The position numbers were made by a program, and so were the translations under genes. The notes under the pieces were generated by a model. It saw only the letters and a program-made list of their open reading frames with translations, ran no database searches and was not told the DNA's origin. 64,000 nt of DNA from Pteria penguin (taxonomy: Eukaryota; Mollusca; Bivalvia; Pterioida; Pteriidae), in NCBI GenBank assembly GCA_035048485.1, contig CM068585.1:14365501-14429500 (forward strand), read 5' to 3'. Below are positions 43,550 through 57,979 of this stretch, piece by piece. Each line of letters begins with the position of its first letter. Position 1 is the first letter of the stretch.

Positions 43550-44609
43550 AAGCAATAACTGAGTTCATCAGATAAATATATTTACATTGCAAAACAACTT
43601 GGTATTATTTGTATATTAATCTCTTTATTTAATTAAATGGTCACTTAGAAAGCCACTACTGAAATAATCCTAGAGTAAAAATTCGATTGGAAAATATAAT
43701 ATGCGTTATTCTCACTAGAAAAAAATGTAGTGCATAGAAAGTGAGCTATATATATTTTCTGTACAACAAAGAGATATATTTCTCCTTTTAAAACTCTTTT
43801 GATCAAAATCACAACAAAACATTATCGATAAAGAGTTTAGAGACAATTGACATGTTAAGCATCTGTTCGAGCATAGCCCATCTGCTCACCTGCATTACAA
43901 TGTGAAGGCGTATAAAGCGGAATCTAATTAGCATACCTCATGAATACTAAGTATCCTGCTTCCCATAGAGTTCGACCACTCCCAGTAACACAGTGGTAGA
44001 TCTGCAGACCGACGTACAAATTACAGACTATCAAATAAAAGATGTACCCCAGGAGTACTAAATTACAGAGTGTGCGTCGGAGAGAAGAGAATTGCGCAAT
44101 GCATATCCGCTTTATCCAGAGACATGTTAAGAAACCTGAAAACGTTTCTCCAAAATGATATAACAAATGCCGACTTCAGTTCGATATATATTTATCAAAT
44201 ACCGCTAACAAATTGCGAACTTACAAATTTAGTGTTGTTTGTGCATTATAGGAAATTTATAACAGGTCCCTTAAGGCAAAACAGGAGAAGCTCATTCTTT
44301 CGGACACACATGGTCTCAAAAAGGTTACTTGGGATCCAATGTCTAGTATGTTGCATCGTTACAAATGTTACAGCAAGAGCAATTATTTCGTATTGTACAT
44401 TTGAAGGCATATTTTTACGATTACTTGTGTACGTTGTTTAATGTTCAACAGAACATTTGCTACAGCTGTAGCATGCTAGCAGGAGACACTCGATTTTTCC
44501 AGGCAATTTGTCTTATCCTATTTTGGGATTCGCAATTCTTCGTAATTCAACCAGTAGTACCGAATTTACACTGTTTTATCAAAAATTTTAGTGTCGGACA
44601 TTCAGTTGT

Positions 44610-44935
44610 ATTTTTATCCCCTGCTTTTAGCGAAAGCTTGGGGACATTAAATCTCATTCGTCTGTCTATCCGTCTGTCTGTCTGTCCGTCCGTCTGTCAT
44701 AAAAACTTTAACCTTGGTCATAACTTTTTAACTGTAAGACGTAGGGCCTTCATATTTGGCATGTAATTGCAATACCTTTCCTTTGGTACCACAAATTGTA
44801 TCATGTGAGCTTGAACGTGACCTTTGACCTACTTCAATGTAAAGTTTAACCGTAAGACGTAGGGCCTTTATATTTGGCATGTGTGTCTGTAGACATGCAC
44901 AACCATGACAATATGTCACAGATCACTGCACCCTT
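44610..44935 (+). repeat. Dispersed bivalve-type repeat (CTGTCTGTCCGTCCGTC)
   Basis: CCCCTGCTTTTAGCGAAAGC, GGGGACATTAA, (CTGT/CCGT)n, AACCTTGGTCATAACTTTTT, then two copies of GTAAGACGTAGGGCCTTYAT ATTTGGCATG about 120 bp apart, with GACCTTTGACCT between. This is a common molluscan repeat design. Confidence 0.6.
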
Positions 44936-45929
44936 ACTGATAGAACCCCCAAAGCGGGGAACCACAATTCTCTAAATTTGCTCTTTTCACATTTATGCTT
45001 AAGTGACAATTTCCAAAATCAGTTTAAACAACATACATGTATTTAATGACGAATTTAATTATAGCTCTTTTAATACATACTGAGATTTGCAAAATTTGAT
45101 AATTATCTTTTCACTGGAGCACATAATGTCTCATTAGAATATATTTCGGCAGACAAACTAGGTTACTGCTGCATCACTTTGAATCACGTTACACAGCTGC
45201 TTAGCATTCTATATCAAACATGATTGGTGTAATTATAGAATCATTTTCCCAATTATAATGTTTGTAAAATCCTCAAACTGAAAATAATGATATTGAAATG
45301 ATGCCCATACATTATGGGTTGAACAAGAGTTATTTACAGAAGTCCCTTTTTTGTATGATCGGGTTGCACTTCTAGACGGTATTTATACTGAATTGCTTAG
45401 TAGTCACATCTCACAACTTAAGGTACGTGTAAAAAAACTTTGTGGTAAAAGTGTGGTCTTAAACATCTGCTTGAGAAACACTATGGTTATGTAATTGGCA
45501 GTGGACATTTTTCTGATGTATTATCTTGCTTAACAATGTTATAGAATGTCGAAAATGTAGGTCACGAAAGATATCATTAAGAGAAGATGGAAGACATTTG
45601 ACCAAGTAATATGGCACAAATCATCAAGGCATCATTATAGTCGAACAAACACGGACAACGACATTACAAAAATGTTCGATTTTATTACAGTTGTTATGAT
45701 ACCGACTTTGGACGGTGAATTAAAGTAACAAACGTCACGCAGTTGGTTTTTTAACTGATTTACGGGCGTCCACAATACCACTCACCTGAAAAGCAGCACA
45801 ATCAAAGAACACTTTAAAAATTTATAAATAATCCTCCATATAGAAAGCAAAGATCAACAGGATTCTAAAGACGAGAGATCACAAAAGTTTTTATGGAATA
45901 ATATGCTAGTATAAAAAAATATGATAAAA

Positions 45930-46250
45930 CGACATCAACATAAGTCGACCAGGTCATACTGTCGATGTCGAAGGCATTTGATTACTATAGAACCCGACGA
46001 GATGAAATCATTGGAATATTTCACCCTCTTGTACACTAGATCAGAAATAGGGATGAGAAATACCAGATACACATTGCTGAAACCGAATTTAGATAAAAGG
46101 TCTGTAAAATCTATATCAAAAGTTTTTCGAAGTGTATGATATCTATAACCTTGAGTCAGAAGTTTCAAAATATTGGTTACTCTAGATTTCCTGACTATTT
46201 GGGTGTCACATGTGTATCGACAAGTAGTACATGAAGCACACATTCTATTC
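45930..46250 (-). pseudogene. Decayed reverse-transcriptase C-terminal fragment
   Basis: The open frame 46243-45935 reads ILKLLTQGYRYHTLRKTF, DLLSKFGFS and SDLVYKRVKY. This resembles the 'L.QGYRYHKLRK.F..F...ELLSKF' and 'GDLVYKF' motifs seen after the RT core of invertebrate retroelements. The alignment drifts in the middle and stops follow, so it is a dead copy. The fragment seems unrelated in position to the element at 1-1484 but could be from the same broad class. Confidence 0.45.
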
Positions 46251-46424
46251 TAGATTTCATGTTACACACTATTTACTCTTGATTTCCTGACGTTTGGGTC
46301 TCACATCGATACGTAGTACAAGTATAGCATTTTACGTCATTCTAATGTACTGTTGGGATATCTGGATTTCCTTTTATTGACTTAACCAATACATTCGAAA
46401 ATTTCAGCATTGCAGTGCTTTTTA

Positions 46425-46579
46425 CAGTGGCGGATCCATAATTTCCCAAAAAGGGGCAGCCCTCATGTATATCAGCCAAACTACTCGGTCATTTTTGGTG
46501 CCAAATCTGGATATTTACTTGTAGATATGGGGTGAAACAGGAGCCCGGACCCACTGAACCCCCTCTAAATCCGGCAGTG
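46425..46579. mobile_element. hAT-like MITE, CAGTGGCGGATCC ... CCGGCAGTG
   Basis: 155 bp, with the left end CAGTGGCGGATCC mirrored imperfectly at the right. It shares CTCGGTCATTTTTGGTGCC with the copy at 37969. The flanks GCTTTTTA and CTTTATCA could be a decayed 8-bp duplication. Confidence 0.6.
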
Positions 46580-49270
46580 CTTTATCAAATGCATTAATTT
46601 ATTCACACATATTGACAACTGGTTTGAATTTTGCAGACTTTCTCTCATAAAACTTACATATGGTGTCTGACGATATATGTCATACATTTAATGTAATGAG
46701 CTTAGAAATATAAACACTACAATATAGGAGTCTTGGAACATCATTCATAACAAAGAAAAGTAAACCATGGGAATTACAAGTTCATTAAGTTTATTATGAA
46801 TGCTGTATGTATATTGTTTCATACAAACAATATGCATCACAATAATACATATAATTTGTTGAACCAGACTGGCATTTCGATTAGTCATATCCCTGCAGTA
46901 ATGTCCAAGCACAAACCAATGTCCATACAAAACAGGATATTTGTAGAGCGAACTGATTATCACAAAAGCCTTTCAGAAGAGCTTAACACCACCTAAAGAC
47001 AAAATTATACAAAAGGCTGATGCTCCATAACTTTAACGAATTCACAACATTTAAAAATTAAAGTATATAAATCTCTGAATGTTAAGATGTTATTCTGGTT
47101 AATAAACTTTCCTGTAAAATTTAATACGTATGCTTCTGTCACTCCTTTTCCCTTAATGTATGTTGAAGTTTGATATGATTAAATCGGATGTTTCTTTTCA
47201 TCACTTATTGAAATCGGATCATTACTTATTGAATCACTTCACTTTCATTCCTTATTGAAATCACAAAATTTAAATCGGAACAGTATCTCAGATTTTTACT
47301 TATAAGAAAGAAGAAAATAAGGTGAAATACAAAAACAGTAGTTTTACCTGGAATATATAGTCAAGATCAGAGTAAGGTAATCGTAAGTGGTAATCGTAAG
47401 TGGTAAATTGTATCGTCAAACACGTTTTCAGAATTATTGATCAATAAAACAAGCAATCAAAACTAAACAATAAAGAATTGAAATCATTTTGGAAAAGGCT
47501 ATTTGGCTGAATTTACGATTACTTAAATCTGCCATCTGCCATTAATTACTTCAATAATCCACTGAAGTAGATAGGGGGTGGTATAAGTTGTTCATGAATT
47601 TTACTATTCTCAGTCGTACTGTAAATTGCCCATGGACTGATGATAGAAATAGCAGTCACCCTTATATATTTCATTATTATATGCCGAAAGTGAAAAAGAG
47701 TAGGTATATTGAAATGGCAAATAGTCTTTTTCTTATACATATCACATCAAATTCATAATTCAATATTTTGGAATGAGAATATAAAGATAGATCTAGTGCT
47801 ATTCGCAGTGTTGATATAAAACGTAGTGATTTAGATCGTAATGACAACAACACACTGATTATTATTGTGAGAAGAAATAATATTTTGAAACTTTGTGCAT
47901 GTGTTACCAATAGGAATCTTCATCAGCATTTAGGTTGCTTGGTGTAATTTGCATATCACCAGTGAAATCTTTACATCCTGATACAATTCTGTTTTAGCAG
48001 CACATAAGATTTACCTGTATGCATGCTTCTACAGTAAGAATCATAGAATTTAACCTGAATTTAAATGGAGCATTTGTACCCCTAATTTCTCCTGATATTT
48101 GTAAGTACACTATTAAAACCCTTTTTCTTTTACTTCTCACGAGATGTCATGACCCGTCAAAACAAGAGAATAATATCAGGTTTCTGTTTTTCAAGTTACT
48201 TTTAAAACAAACAGATGTCTTATCATATTGCAGGTCACATGAATCATCATAGATTGTTATCAATACATACACTGTTTAGACTGGTCATTAATTCAGTAGT
48301 ATATGATACATATAACATGTATAATTAGAAAGTTGTACCTAGTATACACAAATATATGTAGTATATGTTTACTCTCCTCTTCCTTAAGTACATCATACAA
48401 CATTAAACTGTATCGATTGGATTAAGACAAAATTAAGAATAATTATTTTAACTTCGTCTTCTTTAATACCTGCATTTTGTCACCATTATAGCTAGATATT
48501 GTACTGACTTTAGAATATTCGTTACTGTAACACGATAGTTATGACTTGGAGCCCAAATTTTGCGCTCGTTTACTCGGAATAATAAGAGGGTAGACTGAAT
48601 CTTAAATTAGATGTCCTATCCATATCAGATGAAACAGAATTTATTGCGCATAGCTGTTATACCATACCAATTTGTTACAAGGTCCTGACTTTTATTCATA
48701 AATACGCTATCCTCATGTTAATTATATAAAAGGGATCATGTTTTATACGTCTTTATTTCTGGATGTCAATGCTTCCTTTAAACTACTGCAACGTATCCTT
48801 TTATATGATGGGGGTAGAATAGTTTTGCAACCCATAATTAATGTCAATGTTTGCTTGGGCGAGAGGTTAAAAGGAAAAGTTATACTGCAAACAAATACTT
48901 CATTTGCCATTCCTGTGAACTCTTGTGTGGCAGGATGACCATGGGTATAGAGAGTTCTCACGCTAGAAAGCAGTATCTGTTTATCGTAAGACTATTTGTC
49001 TTATTGTACCAGTAATGACTTCCAATTTACTATATGATATTATTTGTCCAAATCAGAGGAAAATGAAACAATATATATACAATTAGGTTTTTAGCATTCA
49101 TGTAGTGTGAATCTTTATTGGAAATTTAATATGCAGCAGAATGTAACGTAGAAACTGTTGATCTATGTACCTACTCAACAAACTACAATTAATAGGTGAT
49201 GCAGATACATCACCACTGTATATAATCATTTTGAGGTCATTGTTTCTATATATTTTGTTTTATTTGATTC
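46580..49270. other. No recognisable gene
   Basis: AT-rich; small open frames. The minus frame at 48743-48961 includes ILPPSYKRIRCSSLKEAL, which feels protein-like but is unidentified. Short direct repeat GGTAATCGTAAGT at about 47377-47402. Confidence 0.35.
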
Positions 49271-49274
49271 TCGA

Positions 49275-49500
49275 TTAACGTCACATCAAGACTGATGCGC
49301 TTATACATTGTGGCATCATCTGTCTGAGGCATTTCACAGAAACATTTATAGTTTGGCAACCACATGAAGCAGTGAGAAATAATTTACGTTCAGGTCTAGC
49401 TTGACATGGGACCTCAGATTTAACAGTCTCATCCGGAAAACTGAACACCGCGGAGCCATCGCGAAACCTGGGATCTGGGAACAATAACGATCCATACACC
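49275..49500 (-). mobile_element. Possible SINE copy related to 58.0 kb
   Basis: GACATGGGACCTCAGATTTA, CAGTCTCATCCGG and AAAACTGAACACCGCGG parallel the phrases GACATGGGACCTCGGTTTA and CTGTCTCGTGCGGAGGAC at 58.1-58.3 kb. Confidence 0.4.
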
Positions 49501-52500
49501 TAACTTATTGTTCTATGCTTTATGTACTTTGAAAAAAGAAAAATATAACAGCTAGAAGTTAATGTCAATGTTCTATATCTTAAATTTCTATAAAGTGATA
49601 CCATTATATATAGATTAAGGTGCTCACCAACAACAGAACACTCAGTCGATATAGTTTTCTTCATTAACTAATATTTTTTATTAATGGCAGATGTGACCGT
49701 TTATCAGGGAATGCTTACTCTTGTGCTTATTCTTTTTCTTGGGACAGCATCGTCGTTAGTTTCTCCAATGATCCATGATTGCACAATGGTTCTGATTGTA
49801 TTGTTGTTGACCATTATAATCACATTATCGTGGTACATTTTAATGATTTGTTAATAATCACCTATAAGAAGAGACTACAAAAAGACTATTGTTCTAGAAA
49901 GCATATTAGTATATCAGGTACTTGCTATGCAGAAGTTTGATATATGAGGTCAAGGATGTATTCGCCTCTAGCATTGTTATGAAAGTCAGCAGCATCCTAT
50001 TTCAGTCGCAATTTTCAATATTAACATTAAAACTAGCATGATTGGTATGGTTGGTACGAACAAAAGATGAAAAGGAAATGAATCATTGCAAAAATATTAC
50101 TCAGGATATCTAATACTATTATGTTTAAAATTCATAACAGAATTGTATTTATTATTAAGGTACATGAGAGTAACATTGCAAATGCATACATTGTATTAAT
50201 ATCCCTTCAGCACAGTATATTTGTGCTTAAACATGAACAATGCATTGTGTGATGGAACTTTTCATTTGTTCCCATAAGTACTTTGGGCATTCATTACCAG
50301 AAAATAGGAGATGTCCATACTTTCCGGGCACCTGGTCCAGCGTCTGGTTTCCAGTAGTCAATGAAATCCCACCGAAGTATACATTGACAAATTACTGTCA
50401 TGTTTTACACTTCAGTGACTGAAATGCGTGATATATAATTTGAAATAACACTGACACTCTACAAAAAAGTGAAAGTAAAATCGAATTGAATATCTTTAAA
50501 TGTACAAGACAATATCATTGCATTTTATTCAAATTGTTAACCATTTTCAATCCAATAAATAACAAATCATCTATATTCAGTTTGACACTAATGATGAAAT
50601 GACGAATACAATCTGCTTTCACTTACAATCTTCATCTTAGTGCATGTATCAGGTTATTACATTATCTTAATATAACGCTTTATTACGATGTCATATGTCA
50701 TATGTAATGCAGATATAAAAGTTACTGAGTCTTAATTTGATGTGCCAACACTCTAGGTGCCCATTGACAAATTTACTTGCAGAAATTATAACATAATTTC
50801 GGTTTTTATTGTAATAGTATAAACGTCTTGCTACACAATGCTTGCGTTTTATTTAGGTAATGAAAAATTTTTTTTCAGAAATGTAATTAAAACAGAGAAG
50901 TGGGAAGAAAAGAAGAAGAAAGAAAAAAGCCGTTTCTTGAAGAAATGACAGGTTATGAATTTTAACATGCAATAACACATGATAAATGTGAGTTGAAATT
51001 AACTCTATATATGAAGAATTATAATCTACTAATTAAATTCTCATTAAAAACGTGGGGCGTCTTGGTAACAATTTTTTATTATAATAATGTTGTGACATAC
51101 TATGAATGTAGTTATTGTATTGTTTACTTTCCGGTCGCTTAACACATTCTTATTATACACTTTTTACTTATACATGTATACTGAAACTATTTTTAAAGTA
51201 AGGATATGAATTATTCCAAAAACTATAAAAACATTCTCAATTAAAATTTGGTCTAATGTAAAATTCAACGCCTTCAAGCAAATATTCCATTGAATATAAT
51301 TTATTGCTCGTTGTTTTCTTTTCTTATTTCTAGATGAAATCATACAAGGTACATACCCCAATCACATTTATACCATTACTAGATATAGTATTCTAAGAGG
51401 TCTACGGGTTTTAATTTGCCGTATAAATACAAACAATCTTGAGATAAACTGGTGGCCTCCTTATTCATGGTACGATCTTTTTCTGATAAGTCTGACTACG
51501 ATTCCTGTCTGATGCCGTTCCGATAGTTATGACTCATTTACATTGTGGATACGTCATATGTAGAAATTTGGCACTCGTATATGGCAGTCATGATTTGCAA
51601 TGCCTTGGCTTCCCTATCAGAGACATAACATAACACGTAAAGGAAAATGTTTGTTGTAAATTTTAAATACCACTAGTCTTAACACTACTTTTCATCATTC
51701 ATGATTAAGTACGTCTGCAAGAGCATGTTGGTTAAACTTTGATATTTTCTCCAAGTTAGTCTCTCTTGGAACCTACGAAAATTCATGAGAATGTCCGACT
51801 TTGGGTCCAACTGGCAATTGTTATGAAACTCAAAAAAGGTATGTCCGACTCCATCAAAAGAATCCAAAAATAAGATATAAAAGAAAAAAGAGGAGTTACT
51901 GGCTCAGTTATGTGGCAGAAATCACCATGGAGCTATACAGTAAAAACAAAACAAAATCATGCAGAAAACCGTTCATTTGACAAACGGCCAATTGGAGTGG
52001 CTAACCGGTTTCAGTAGGGCAAAAGGAAAATTCCGCGTCTAACTTCGGATGAATTTCCCTCGACATTCGAAGTACATACTTGTTTTATGATTGCTCGATA
52101 CGAATTCTGAGATATTTAAAAGGTATAGATGTGTTTTATGGTAAACTTAATAGACGCGGATGAATATTAAGTCATTTATAACAATACCGCAAGAAACCAA
52201 AATTTAAGAGAGCGATTATGTTACTTTATGATGTAATAAATAATATGAAATAAAAAAGAATACCAAGTAATGAAATATCAGTGAAAATTAGTCATGAACA
52301 AAGTTAAAAGAGAATTATGAAAAAAAATTAAAAAAAAAACAAAAACAAAAACAAAATAAAAACAATAAAAAATATCACTTCACTTTGCCATACGAGCATT
52401 CTTGTATGTAAAGGTAATTTGATTTAAATATCTGATAACCGTCTTCCATCACTAGGCATCATATTCAAAATAAACATAGTCAACAAATGTTCCTATTATG

Positions 52501-53760
52501 TTAGTATCTCGTTAACTTTCAAAGAGTTGAAATGACTTCTCTCATGGTCAACTCCGACATTTCAAAATATTAAAGTATATTAGAACAGACATTTGATTCA
52601 AGCACTTCCAAAGAAAATAATGATTATTTTGTGTCTAGTCCTTCAAACTTTTCCTGTTTGTTGGATGAATTAGAACCACTGATCTTATCTGGTCCCAAGA
52701 TCTTTCACAAGTCATCGACTACGTCTACCAAGTTTGATTAAAATCTAATACAATGCAATGTTTCCAATTTAAAACTCCTTATAATACCGGAGTGCACAGA
52801 TCGTTACACGTTTCGTTAGATAAGGTAACCTTTCCTTAGAATTGCCCGAATTGATGATTTTAAACATGGGGTAGGTCTTGCAACGTAACCTTAATTTGTA
52901 AACCTGGCTCATTCAATTAAAGTATCAAGCTATCGAGTACACTAGAGCCAATATGGCGTCATACCACTGTCTTACTATTGTGTTCACTAATATATTATAG
53001 GGATTTTATTCAAAATGGAGTAACCCACGCAAGAAGAATGTACGGTGGTAAGTGTCTGAGTGTCTATTCAATATAACAGGATCTGAATATTATGTCTTTG
53101 TAAATTGTATAAAATATATGGCGGTTCATGTCTGTATACATCTTAAATTTTTCAGTTTGTTGCTGTTTACGTATACATGTACATACAATGAATGAATGAA
53201 ACGAAATTCACTTCTCCTACCCCTTAGTAAACATAATGATGTATGATTAATAATATTATTGCGTTAGTTAATACACTATTCAGTTCAAATCATGTAAACA
53301 CGTTATCATGTAATTCTTAGTAATGTTAGCGCATTAGTAAAATATATCATAAAGTCAACGCGAACATGACTGTGCAAAACATAGAATTATTTTACTTTGA
53401 GGACAGATAGTGTGCAGATATATTCCTGCATCTTTGCTTATTGTGGATCACAGGCATCAAAAGGTTTTGTCGGGAATCCGTCGTCTGGCACTTGTTATCT
53501 TCCTATTAAATTCAATCAAATAGATTATACCATATATGTGCATTCAAGAGTTTCTGATTGGTACACTGGTTTTATAAGAAGTAAACAGATATTTACAATG
53601 TAGAGAATTAATGAATTCAGAACTTTTTTATAAATGAATTATTTATGAGCTTCATTTTAATTTTACTTCCATAATCATAATATAATTTGTAAGCATCAAT
53701 AATATCATTATATCTATCTATGTGAATTCCCTAATGCATTATAAGCTCCATTTCCTATGA
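49501..53760. other. No recognisable gene
   Basis: AT-rich, with no motif-bearing frame. A segment at about 51878-51947 is the inverse of 4199-4267. Poly-A/AAAC low-complexity tract at 52320-52375. Confidence 0.35.
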
Positions 53761-53763
53761 ATT

Positions 53764-54015
53764 TGCAGTTTAGCATCTTTATTATTTGTACATAATATTT
53801 TCTGTTTTATGATTTTGCAGTTTAACTTTCTGATATTTGTACATAACATGTTCTTTTCTACGATTCTGTAGATTAATATTTTTGTTATTTATAAATGACA
53901 AGTCCTGCTCTATAATTTTGCAGTTTAACATGTCTGTTATTTGTGCATAACATATTCTGTTCTACGATTTTGCAGTTTAATATTTCTGTTAATTGTACAT
54001 AATATGTAATGTTCA
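53764..54015. repeat. 52-bp tandem repeat, five copies
   Basis: Units start with TTGCAGTTTAACWT and contain TTATTTGTACATAAYATRTTCTG and TCTACGATT, at about 53765, 53815, 53867, 53919 and 53971. Diverged. Confidence 0.75.
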
Positions 54016-55119
54016 GAGCATTGTAATCACCACTCTTCCATGCTTTATTTATTTCTTATATTATTTTATCTATTTATTTTATCTCCTTTTTTTGCATAAA
54101 ATGCATTTGGTGTTTTAGTCTTCAGTACACACATAGAACGAAGGTCAGTACACTGAAATGATGAGATGTTGGACAAAATCATCTCAGTAATCAATGTCAT
54201 TTTATCATGAAACGGAAGGACATACAAAATCAGCAAAACGGGGAAAATGAAAAACAATTAAGGAACATATATCATTCACCAATAATGGAGAAAGATCGGG
54301 TGCTCGGGGAGCCACTTTTATTCAAACATGACAAGCATCCAGGTTGTAGAATAACTCACAATTTTTATACATTTCCTAAAATATGTCTCGAAACCATGTC
54401 TTACATAAGTGTCAACCATGTGTCACATTGGTATTATGTATAATTTAATTTTATATCATTTTCCAATTCACTTATGCATTACAAAATTGAAATTTTGTTT
54501 CGTGTAGTGATTCATGCGTAAAGCCCTTATGACATCGTTGAATAATTTTGAATGAGAGTCGCTGAATGACACGAGATTGTGGCAAATGGTTGTAGTAGCA
54601 GAAAATATTAAAATCGTGCATGTGTCATCATTTACATTATGAAATACGTAAACAGGAGTTCTGATAAAACATACTAAAGGTTGAATTGAGATTCCTGTAA
54701 GTAACTTGTTTTTACCCCTTTTTTTATTTACAAAATTTAATATTCTTGTTTGTACATGTTTGGTCATTGGTCATTGGTGTTGCTAGCCGATCAGGGGTAG
54801 CATTTCCCTCCGAGCATCACTTGTTACACCTCTGATCATCAGATTGTCATGAATATGATAAGATGTGGTTAGTGTGACAGTATAATAGAACCAGTTATTG
54901 ACATATTTTACATTGTTATACATGATTTACTCGTTTCTGTGCCATGCACACGTATTAAAATCAATAGGAATAGTGATGTCAAAGGCTATCGTGGTAGAGG
55001 TGATGGTATGAAACAAAAACACAACGTTGATGTGATCATTGTAAAACACCAAGTGACAACCTTTATACCTTTATATCTTTATATGTACATACGCAGTTTG
55101 AGGACAGCTTCTCCGCCTT

Positions 55120-55720
55120 GCACACCAAGGACATGGCAGTCTTACTGTCAAATTCTCTACTCTGAGGTCATTGCCACTTCCTTGACCATCATGTCAGGTC
55201 ATTATATTTTCCTTGATGCCGAATCCTTATTTTTATGTTCCAGAATTGACCGTCTCATGAGATCAATGTCATTTCCTTGACCAGTAAATCATTATTAGAC
55301 ACTAAATCTTGAAAATGGGTCATCAAATCCTTAACCATTATGTCATTTACAGGACCGTTTACCATAAGGCCATTACCAGATCCTTGACCATTAGGTCATA
55401 ACCAGATCCTTAAACATTAGGTCTTAACCAGATCCTTGACCATGAGGTCATAGTCAGATACCTCATCCCTGATCCCTCAGCTCTTCTATATCCTAGCTGT
55501 TCTAGACTGCCATCTAATTAGGTCATCGTTATCCCTAGACCATTAGGCCATTGTCAATTCCTAAACCATTAGGTTATCACCAGGTCTTGACCATAAGGTC
55601 AATACTAGATCACAGATGTTCTAAAGTACCATTTCATGAGGTCATTGACAATTCCTAGAACATTAGGTCATTACCAGATCATTGACCATTAGGTTATTTA
55701 AATTTGAGATCCTTATTGAT
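55120..55720. repeat. Diverged tandem repeat, GACCATTAGGTCATTACCAG
   Basis: About 20 irregular copies of a core of about 26 bp (GACCATTAGGTCATTACCAGATCCTT), best conserved at 55340-55440. Outer copies are strongly diverged. Confidence 0.75.
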
Positions 55721-57015
55721 GAAACAATTGTCATATATCTGACGATTTCTTCTATATTTTATATGTCTCAGATAAAGACCATTTCATGAAAAGCTTGATC
55801 ACTGAGATTCTTGACTGTTCAATCTTTACTTCATTGTCCTAAATGTCCGAGCTTTGCCTTATAAAGCCACACTTAAACTTGTGTATCAGGTATCGGTGTT
55901 ATGGTATAATAAATAGTGCAGTTCACTAATACCCGTCTTGTTCTTCTTCTTGTCGCCAAATCTCCCTGTCAACTTAGTAATTGAACTATCGGCTTTACAT
56001 TCTCTAGAACACAGTAGGACAGAGAAGATTTGATTAAAATTGTGTTTCTCTAGAACAGCGACAAATTTGGTTGCTGTGTGATGACATGTAGTATAATACT
56101 TGATTTCTTCTATTGTCACCCGAAATCTGTTAAAGTATAAAGATGTGTAGTCATTGTGCAAAAGTAATCACCATACAGTGCCATTTTGTTACTATCTATA
56201 AATCAAAATTCAAGCAAATAACAAAAACAAAAACATAAACTGATTACAGATTTGAACTATAATACGTAATGAAATATTTATTTATTAATCAAATATTTTT
56301 TGTGATGACCTTATGTGTTTTTTCATATCATTACATTAAATACATGTACTGTGTATATTCGGCTGAGTTAATAACTTTTCTGGTAAGTAGTAAGACTCGT
56401 GCAAATTAATTTATAGGAAGCAATAAGACAGAGACTTTATACAACAAACACTTAAAAACTACTGGTTGTAACATGGAAAAAACATATGGGGGAACTGCAT
56501 CGATCTTCATACAATGAAGAATGTATTACAAAGATTTTAACATCTACAATAATATTGGACTATTAGCCGCTAGGAGATTCTTAATTTTTCTTTATATCGG
56601 TATGTCTGATCTCATCATCGTTTGATGATCCTTTCCGAATATACTAAATTCTAGAAACCCTCGGATTTCTAGTCCTCAAATATGGTACTTTTGATCGTTT
56701 CTTTTTATCGTTATGAGATAATTGTAGGGAAGGATTTTGTCCTTACAAATCTTTTCCTTCAGTATCGTAAAACATATCTGACTTCGTCTTAATTAGGCGT
56801 CTTATCAAACGTTATATGTCATCAAGGGAATCGATTTTCACATTCATCACATCAATATGTCAATACAGACCCAGACATATCAGTCACACGTGACAGGAAT
56901 GGGCGTGGTAAATATCCGCGATGCTGCAAGGCAATTGGATTTCCATATTTTCAGAGTTTCTACAACAGACAGTGTAGTCACTACCGGTTCGTAAATGTAC
57001 ATGAATAGACAACAA
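55721..57015. other. No recognisable feature
   Basis: AT-rich, single-copy looking. The minus frame 55886-56161 has no recognisable motif. Confidence 0.35.
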
Positions 57016-57017
57016 AT

Positions 57018-57115
57018 CTAAGCCGTACATGGCTGGGGAGGGTTTAAGAAGTACATGGTGGTTGGGGATGTTTTAAGCCATACATGGCTTGGGGAAGGGG
57101 GGTTAAGCATACACC
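57018..57115. repeat. Short G-rich tandem repeat
   Basis: Three units of about 33 bp with AAGCCGTACATGGCTGGGGA and GGGTTTAAG. Confidence 0.6.
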
Positions 57116-57979
57116 CTCTCGTATCACGGCAGATAATTTATTGCAATATACTGATTATACACATTCTGATATCACAATTTTAAGAAGTTTTACGTGCATT
57201 CATACGAACCGTTGACTACTGTTGTATAAATGTGAACCATTACTTGCCATCGTCTATTAATTAATACACGTACAAGTTACATGTAGTTTTCTATCACTGA
57301 ACACCAATTTCTGCTTTCCCTCATTTGTTATTCTTGTTCTTCGTCTATTAATATTTATGATTTGAATTTCAAATTTCCGACAAAGAAAACTTTATCAATC
57401 TTTGTGTCGTCTTTGATCAGATATTGATGGATCGATAAGGAGTCGGTATGTGTTATTGTGATTGTTTTCCTTTCGTTATACGAGACTGAGATTCGGAATG
57501 TGGCAATCCATGCCGTAATTAGTGACTAATCTCGATAATTAACACAGAGATATGTAAATTTATGTCCATGATTCGTCATTATTACAAAGGTGTATTCCCA
57601 TAAACATTGAAGTTAATCGGTAGTTGACGATAGTGTGAGGTGAAGCAGCAATCAGGACTTACATAAGAAAACTAAACTATAACAATATCCATCTACATCT
57701 AGAAAACTTCCCACTGTCCTTTTGAGAAATCATTTCTAATGAGCTTTTAATATTGTGCAGTGTTGAAATATTTTTGTCATCTGTATGTATTTGTATTAAT
57801 GGCGAGAGTAACTAGCCAGACATGAGATGCTAACTCATTTGATCTCACTTCTGATTTAAGGCTCCATGATTATCTACCGTATTACTTGTGAGTGTCAGCC
57901 ATCAAACACCTGTTCTTGCAAGGATCTCTTCTTGACGGTATATTTTCAATGATTTGTTTATTCGATTCTTGTTTAACAT

